Source of the DNA: Toxonevra muliebris
Taxonomy: Eukaryota > Arthropoda > Insecta > Diptera > Pallopteridae
Direction of reading: 5' to 3'
NCBI GenBank assembly: GCA_963691655.1
Contig: OY829329.1
Coordinates: 20,412,708-20,476,707, forward strand
DNA: 64,000 bases
Shown here: positions 27,301 to 36,300 of the stretch, one piece after another
Position numbering within the stretch: the first letter of the stretch is position 1
Layout of the letters: each line of letters opens with the position of its first letter
Program-made: the position numbers and the translations under genes
Notes under the pieces: model-generated
What the model saw: the letters and a program-made list of their open reading frames with translations, nothing else
Databases searched by the model: none
Told to the model about the DNA's origin: nothing

Positions 27301-30300
27301 AGAGAAGAGAGTTTGCTTTTGTTGGTTTGGCTGTGTTTGCTGCAGGTGCTGCCATTTCCATTGTGTTTAGTAGCTGACTACACGGCGACAGTTGTAGACG
27401 ACCGAATTTCGTTGTCGTGTGTTCGTGTAGCTGCTGTCGTCAATGTGTATAGATCATGAAGCATAAAATTTACTAGAGGAAAGGAGACTTCGTTTTGGTC
27501 GACTACAACGATATAGCTGAGTACGAACGAAGAGTTGTAGCTTACGCACACATACAAAATCAAATAGGCAAAGCAGGGGGAGACTTCGTTTTGGCTTTAT
27601 GACCAAAACGTTGTAGTCGACAAGTAATAGCAACAACTCTTTTCCCTAGTAAATTTTATGCTTCTCTTTTCCTCTGAGCGCAACATATGTTCCATGCCCA
27701 AAAATTCCGTTTTTGACAATTATGCTTACAAATTTTTAGACGTTGAAGCGACAACATCAGGAAGTCTTTGTCTTTTCAATATTTTGCAAATAGAAAGATA
27801 GGAGCGAAATGCCGAATGGTCTTTTTATTACAACGTTTATATCAACTCGCTTTCAATGGAGTCTGTCTGTCTGTTCGACTGGAATTTCGCAATCGATTTT
27901 AACCTAACTTTCCGATGAGCAAGAGACTTGAAACTTTAAGCATAGTTCAAAACTGGATGACAATGCAATATAAGATATCTAAAATAAATATAATGTAATA
28001 TAAAATAGTAGTGTTTATTTTTTTATAGACACAATAATTATATTACAGCATACTTTCAGGCTGGTGTATAAATATTATTATTATACAATAATTATAGCAC
28101 AGCATACTTTCAGGTTGGTGTCCGTTTTAAAAGCGTTTATTAAAATTTTTTTTTATTTATAATGCTTATAATTAACGGCAGGTGGAAATTCGTAAATATT
28201 TTTTTAAAATAGAATTTTGTTACAACTCAAACGTTCCGTTCTCAGTTTTGGCTTCCCTAGCTTGGGTTTTAGCTTAAGAAGTGGCAGTGTCTTCACGATA
28301 CCTTTAAGAGTTTCTAATTGTTTCTGGAAGGTATCAACCTTATAATGATCCTAATCTATAGTTGGAGAAATTGAAGGTGAAGGATTGACCATTTTCGTTT
28401 TGGCGTTCTCTATAGCGTTAAGCGATTGCTTTCAGTTGACCACTCAGTTTTAGTTTCCAGTACTCCGTTTTGCTTTAGGCTCTCATATTCCTCAAGTATT
28501 TTTAAAAATTTACAATTCATAGACATTTTTCATTTCAGCGGTATGCTTCAAATGAAAGTCAATTGGTATTGGAAGCTGTCACCATGACTACAACAGGCAA
28601 ATATAGTTGTGAAGTGTCTGCGGATGCGCCATCATTTCATACATTAATAGCAGCAGGGGAATTGGAAATTGTGGGTAAGCTTTGATTTGGAGTGTGCGCT
28701 TGCAGGTTTTTCAAAGTGCTACAGCAACTTTCAATTTCCATATGGTATGTTTTCTTGCCAACATATCGACTTCGTAGGCGAGAGAGGGAAAACGAAAGTA
28801 GACGGATGGTTACAGACTTGTTACGCGTATCAGCAAGTTTCTTTTTGCAGTCTTTTTTTGATAAATTAGTTTTAATCTAAGTTGAATTGGCTCAAGAAAA
28901 CTTGGCTCGTGGAAATGCAAATGGCAAAGCCAAAAGAGAATCTACAAGCAATGAGCAAGATTAACCTGTTTTAGTAGAAATGGGAACTAATATATTTACA
29001 ATATCTTTCAGAAAAACCTCACAAAGCTCCACTCATTATTGGTATACGTTCACGTTATCGTATCGGTGATATATTGCGTGGTAATTGCACGTCACGACAT
29101 TCGAAACCTGCTGCAAATCTTACCTGGACTGTGAACAATGAAGAGGTGAGTGAAATTTTTTGTTTTTTACTAAAAACACACTGAATTCATGTTCTCCATT
29201 CATTTTATCATATTTACTTTAAAGGACATTGAATACCCTAGTAATGCATGTATTTCCCCTACTCATTACAGATACATTCATCATACATACGTCATTATAA
29301 AATTCTACGAGACTTACGCAATACTATGGAAACATCAGTTTTGGGAATTCAATTTGTTGTAATGGATCACCATTTTGAGAATGGTAAAATGAAGGTGAGT
29401 CTTTAGGTAGATAATAAAATACCAAAGTTCTATATGATATTCCGGTGACATAATTTCAAAGAATCCCATCTTCTGCCATTTATACTGTCTTATTACATAA
29501 AAAAACCATTTTGAGCAGGGTTGAGCCTCTGAATACCGAATGAAGATACGGTATTTTAACATATGCAGATATAAAATAATAGCTGTGTTCCTTAAACCAG
29601 TCACTCACTAGCTTTAATGAGTGTTTATAGGATCATTAGGGGTCGTTCATATATTACGTAACGCGATTTTTGACCAATTTGGAACAGTCGATAGGTTAGG
29701 TTGGAGTGGCTGTCGAGAGACACACTTAAGCCTGAACGGCCCATTGTGATACCACAAAGTTGGACCTACAGTTTAACGCCGATTCCGAATGGTGATGTGG
29801 TAATTTTTTTTATCGGCTTGATGGTTTCCCCATTAATAACCAAGATGTGTACCTTGTACACTTTCTTATAATTTTCACACACTTCATATTGATAGTGAAT
29901 ATAAGAAAGTTATAAAAATTAACCACCAGAGGAAGACGGGAATCGAACCCGAACCTCCCGGGTCAAAGTCTAGTGCACTACTCACTAGACTATCGAGGTC
30001 GTCCGGAACAGGCGATGTCTCTAACCAAATATATAATGGCGTAAATAGGATCTCGAAAAACCAACCAAAAAAACTTTGCCTTTTTTCTTATATTGATATA
30101 AATTGCCTCAATATCAAACCCTGAATTCCGGTACACGCGTATAAAGGGTTAATGTAGGTACTACCTACTATTTGTTGAATAAATAAAAATTAAAAAATAA
30201 AATTTATGGACAGATAATTAAAGTTGTTTTTGGTTAGGCGCAAGCTGAATTAACAATTATTCCAGACACTCTAGGCACGTGTATTATATAAATAGAGGCA

Positions 30301-33300
30301 GTTGGGAGAATTGTTACAACTTGTTCCCTTTTGATACTATCAAAGAATTTTTAAAGTAATGTCGGTTTTGGTTGAATGTTTTAGATTTCTTACATACGGA
30401 GCAAGCAGAAAATATAGTTCTTTTTTTGTTAAAAAAACGCTAATAAATATGTAGTTAGGTAAAAAATCTAAATTTCGATGTTCATGAAAAGTTCAAACAT
30501 GGAATACCCCAATCTCCCTCAATAATCTAGAATGACTTGAAAATTTTAAGTACAGATGTATTTCCTAGGTATATATGTATTAATGTAGTTTATACATATG
30601 TTTTTCTTAAGCAATTTCTCTAATTTAACGTTAATATCTATTGAAACATATGTATGAAATTAATGAAACAATAAAATAGCATCAATAATTTACTAAGATC
30701 ATTTGTTCTTGTTGATATTTTTGTTTATTGACATAAGATTTGTTAATATTGACAAAAGTGTACAATAATAAAAAGTAAAAAGAAAAATGATGTTGGCTTA
30801 AACTCAGATATAGACTACATGAGAAAAACGAATTAAGGTAGTTTTTGCGGATAAAGCTAGTCAAAAATACTGAGTATATTTTTGGCTGGTTATAGTCAGT
30901 TATAGCTATAGTTATTTATAAGTATACAGGTTGACAATCGTAAAGTGACGCACACATTTCAGCAGTTATTTTCAAAAGGACGTACTTCCATTAAGTACAA
31001 TTAAGTGTTAACATTGCTGAATATATAAGCATTCATTTGAACCCCACCTCATTCAATATAACCTCCTTTAGCCTGCACACATGCCTTCAATCGATCCGGA
31101 AATCGTAGGACTGTTCGCCGCAGGACTTCCTGATCAATTTCAGTCCAGGCTTTCTCTAATGAATTTGTCAGCGACTCCAGACTGTGGTGTTGAGATGCAC
31201 AAGCCTTACTCTCTAAAATACTTCAAATAGAGTAGTCCATTGGATTCAAGTCTAGGGAGTATGGTGGCCATTCTTGAGATGTTATGAATCCAGAAAAATT
31301 GTCTTTTATCCATGTTTGCGTTAATTTTGCCATGTGGGAAGGTGCGGAATCTTGCTGGAAAGTCCAGTTTTCATTTCCAAATGTATCTTGGGCCCAGGGA
31401 AGAACATGTTCATTTAAAATGCTCCGATAAACAACCTGGTCAATTTTAACACCCTCTTCAACGAATATTAGAGGGGTTCTGACATTAGCGGAAACTCCAG
31501 CCCATACCATAACGGAAGCTGGCTTTTGAACTCGGCCAACAGTCCTATTTTGTTGCGATGATGATGTTAGCCACATTCGGTCATTTTGCGCATTGAAATG
31601 TTGTTCAACCGTGAAAATTTTTTCATCTGTAAACAAGATATTTTCAACATTTTTTAACACGGAGGAGCGTAGCAACGCCTTGCATCTTTGCAGTCGCAAA
31701 TCTTTCTTTTTTTGTGTCAGATCTTGAGCTTTTCGGAGCTTGTACGGCTTAAGATTAAGCTTTAATTTTGCAATGATTTGCACTGTTTCACGGTTTACTC
31801 CCACTTCCTTAGCAATTTTTCTCATTGAGCGCCTTGGATTTCGCTTGATTCGTTTACGAATTTTTTCTGTTAAACCAGTAGTGGCAACTGTTGAAAATTT
31901 TCCCCGGTCTCTATCTCAAAAACCCCCAGTTTCATTATATCGTATAATAGCTCGGTCTACCGTACGACTTGACAAATTTAAAGCCTTTGCAATTTGACGG
32001 CTACTATAATTTGCCAAATGAAATTTCATAATTTCACGACGAATATTTTCCTTGTCCATTTTTATGGAAATTTCAAAATGTAATAACAAAAATTCAAATG
32101 AAATTAAAAGCAAAGCCAATGATGAATGAATTTGCTTTTTAAATTAAAGTAACGGTAAATGGCAAAGCTTGCTGCAGAGTATTAAACTTGCGTCACTTTA
32201 CAATTGTCACCCTGTACTAATGAACTGCATATGATCATGAACAAATTCTGTGCACATTGAAAAACTATCTACAGTCATATTCGCATCCATATTTGACAGA
32301 TATGTAACTATTTTATTTTCATGACCTTGAACAAGATTAAACCGGGTTGTGCACATAAATTACACTGCAATATGACAGGTACTTCCTTACAATGTGCAAG
32401 CATTGGATAAACCGCGTTTGACATCTTTCTGCAGGGATCGCGTTCTAGAAACGTTCAATGGCAGGCCATAGCTCGCTGGCTGACAATCACCGACTTTTTT
32501 TTTTTTTTTTTAAAGGTGGAAGGCCACTGCGACGGCTGGAAAAATGAGTGATTTTCGGGAATTTTTTTGATCTATCAAATAAAGGAATATGGGGATCGTT
32601 TTATTTTCATTTTATTAAATGCACTTCTAACAATATTTCATTAAATTTTTATTAAAAAGTATTGAATAATTTTGAAGATATGGGCGTTGCCGTGGAGCCC
32701 GAAAAAAATTTCCCCCTCCATGGTCGCGTCGATTTTTTAAGAACGGATTTTCTGAAAAAAAAAAATTTAGTTTTTAATAATCTAAATGAGTATAATTCTC
32801 GTCGCACGTAGCACTTTTTTTCTTTTTGTTTTACTTTCTACAAAATGGCGACTGATTGAAAATTTTTTCATGTTTTCGACTCTTTTTTTTTTTTTTGTTT
32901 CAAAAGAGCTTACAAAGTAGTAAAAATCAAAAATTTGAAAATCGGCTACGCTCAATGATAGCCACTGCAAAGACGAACAAAACGAATAAACAATAAATAA
33001 AACAAATCAAATATTAACCAATTTCGAATTGGAAATCGGATAACATTTGATCGAGTTATCGACGCGACCAGTGGTCGTCGTAGCCTAGTGGTTAGTTTGT
33101 TGAACTGCTATGCAGAGGTGCCCAGGTTCATATCTCGGCATGCTCAAAAATCAAAAAATTTCTACACAGCACCACCTATTGGCAAATGGCAAACCTCCAA
33201 GAGTAAAAAATGCCTATGAAAAGCTTTTCACTTCGCCGTTCGGATTCTACATAAAATTGTAGGTTCCTTTCTTTCGTGTATAAATATAACTCACACAACA

Positions 33301-36300
33301 TGAATGGATGCGAAAAGCTCGGCCTTGGCCTTCCAGGGGCTGTTATGCCATAATAGTAGTAGTATTGACGCGACCAGTTCGAAAAAAGTCGTTTCGAGAA
33401 AAACGCGTTTAAAGTTTTCAGTCCATTAACTTCTCAGTCTAGTTCCTATCACTAAAATGGCTGTAACTCAGGCAATTTTTGGGATTTTGAGTTGAAATTT
33501 TGTACATATATTTTTGAATATATTAACTTTAATTCAAAATTTTTTTTGTTTTTTTTGACGCGTCACAGTGGCCTTCTCCCTTAACTTTAGTCCACAGGTT
33601 TTCAACTGAGTTCAAATGTGGTGACTGTGGGCGCCAATCTATTACATTTAGCCATGTACTGAATTACACTTTCGAGTGAATTTTAAATCGAAACAGTGCA
33701 ATTCATATTACTGCATTTTCAATTTCACTCGAAAGTGAAATTTAGAACATAGCTAATTGACGCGATTGTCTCTTATATTCTTTTTTCGTTGTCATCTTCT
33801 GCATATTTGCCGGTTTTTTTTTTTTTTTTTTTTTTGAACGAACACGAATGTTCGAAACCCGTGTAGTTTTCTCTTAAAAACACGAACCTGATATACACGT
33901 GTATTTTTCAACACGTGTAGTTCAGTTTATAATTACACGTGTAGTTAAAAGTTCGTATTTATGTACGAAACTTAATATAGAGCAGAGAACAGAAGCAGTC
34001 ATGATTTTGGAGTCATAAGTTTTGCATTCCCATGTTTTCAAAAAAAGATTGCATTCCCTTGACTCCAAAAAAGACTTTTCTAAATGAATATCCGATCGTC
34101 GACTCCAAAAGAAACTTCTAACTGTATCTTTCATTCTGGCGTCAAATATATTATTCAATTACTGCAATCATGAATTGTCGGTTATTAACTGTGACTTCAA
34201 CATATTGCGATTAAATTGAATGCATTCTTTTACAGTTCTGGTGCATAGAGCACATTAGTTAGGGGCGTTGACGTCCAATCTCTAGCTTGGTCTGGATTTG
34301 GTCTGTGCTTCTCATTTAGAGATATTATTACGTAAGAGAGGCAGATCTTCTGCCACCATACAAAATAATTTAGCTCTCGTCAGTGTAAAGTATGTTTCTC
34401 CACTTTTTAACTTCACAATTCAAGTGCAAGCAAACAGTATCCGTTTTGAAATAAAATTGATACTTTTCTATGATTTTCGGCGTTTTATTTGCTTGTCGTC
34501 GGAAATTTTCTATGCTAACTTCTTTTAGCATAACCTGGTTTGGCACGCTCACCATCTTCGGTGACATTGCTCTTTTTCAGTCACGTTTTTTTTTTCTCTC
34601 GGTTGCTGAACAATAGCATTCCGTATCATTTTGTTCGAACAGTCAAGCAGTCTCAAGGTTTCGGCATAGAGTTCCTCTCAAAATTTAGTGTTTTGAAGAA
34701 AGTCTTTTTTTTTTGGCGTGCAATGTTTTCCTCAGTCCATTTTACCACCTAGCAAACTAAATACACTGCACGTGCAACACTGAATCACTCAATATGAAGT
34801 ACACTCATGACGCATTGTTCCTAGAATGAATTATAGGTACAAAAAGATGCGTGGTGTGTGAATATCACACTTCATTTTTGTGCCAGACATTGCCAGTTTT
34901 TTTTACTAGTGCTATCTACAATAACTGCAAGTACGCAATCTTTGTTACATTGAGCTCTTCCTCATTCTTATCCTTATACAACAACAACGGCAGTACCCCT
35001 AGTATCCTGCGGGATTCGCATCTTCAACGACAACTGCAGTGACCATCATAACTTGCACCTCGAGCATCATCATCGAATATCTCGGCAGGACCCCTAGTGA
35101 GCAGCATTGTTATCTACAGTACCAAGAACCACATCTATGTATATTGCCTCTCGTAACACACTTCAGCACGAGCCACAACGAGGACAACAACCACAATAGC
35201 ATCAGCGTCCTCAACACTACTACCTTGTATTAAAAAAAAAACTCATCCTTCGTGCTATTTATGTAAAAAAAAAATACAATACAAACCGAACCGAAATAAT
35301 GAAGCAGACATAGTGTTGAATATTTTGGTCTTATCTTCTATATTTTAGGGTGCTATAATTTTGACTGAGTGAAAACGAACACGCGTCACGATATATACAG
35401 CGATTCAAAAAACTGTTCACGTAGAGGAATATTTTTGTAAAATTATCCGACTTAAAAAATGCATTTTGCACAATGTATTTCTAAGGAGCAATAAGAGAAC
35501 TGTGAAATAAAAAAAAATTTTGGCTAACAAATTTTAAAAACACCAATTTCAGGATAAAATTTCGAGATCATTTTGGGAACCTCAAGATATTTTCCGATTT
35601 CAAAAATTATTTTTCACTCGACTTACAAGCAACGAAGTTATTCTGGTATGCTTGATTGCTCGCTTAAAGGTGAAGTTACCAGCAACTCATTTTTTTCTTC
35701 CTTTGTGGTCAATACCAATGGATGTCAAAATCATTGTTTACTTTTGATTGGTCGCTTACTTTTTTTTTCGCCATTTTGACATTCCCTGCATGCCGCCATT
35801 ATAATCGCAGCAACAAAAATATGTTGTTGTTTTTTTTGCCAAGGTGAAATTGTTGTAATCTTGCTATCACCTTTTATATAATTTCACCATGGCTTGCATA
35901 AGGGCTCGTTGCAGAGTTGCTTTTTGTCGAAATCTACTTTTCTGTGTAATACTATTTTGTGTGTAATGATACTCCCAAACCGGCGTGCTCGGTTTGGGAT
36001 TCACTCAGCATATCGTGTTCGGAGTGAGAATAAGGAAAGACTCTCACTTCATTTTCGATGCAACAACAATTTCATGCTGTACATGATGTTAGCGCTGTGT
36101 TTTGGGAACATTTCTTCAAGGGCTTACTCCGAAAAGCAATCTCAGCTGTCTAGCGTAAAATTTCTTTTGTAGACTGTCACTCCACACTGAATACTCATTT
36201 TACTACAAAATAAACGAATGAAAAAAAAAAAAAAACACAGTTAATGAGATATTCAACTTTGAAAACCTTAATTTTTAATTCGCTATTAAATTTATATTTT

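Noticed and set aside
34970..35235. Possible His/Ser/Thr-rich coding exon
   Set aside because: Open over two frames but without splice partners, domain or conservation evidence. Composition follows CAA/CAT simple repeats.
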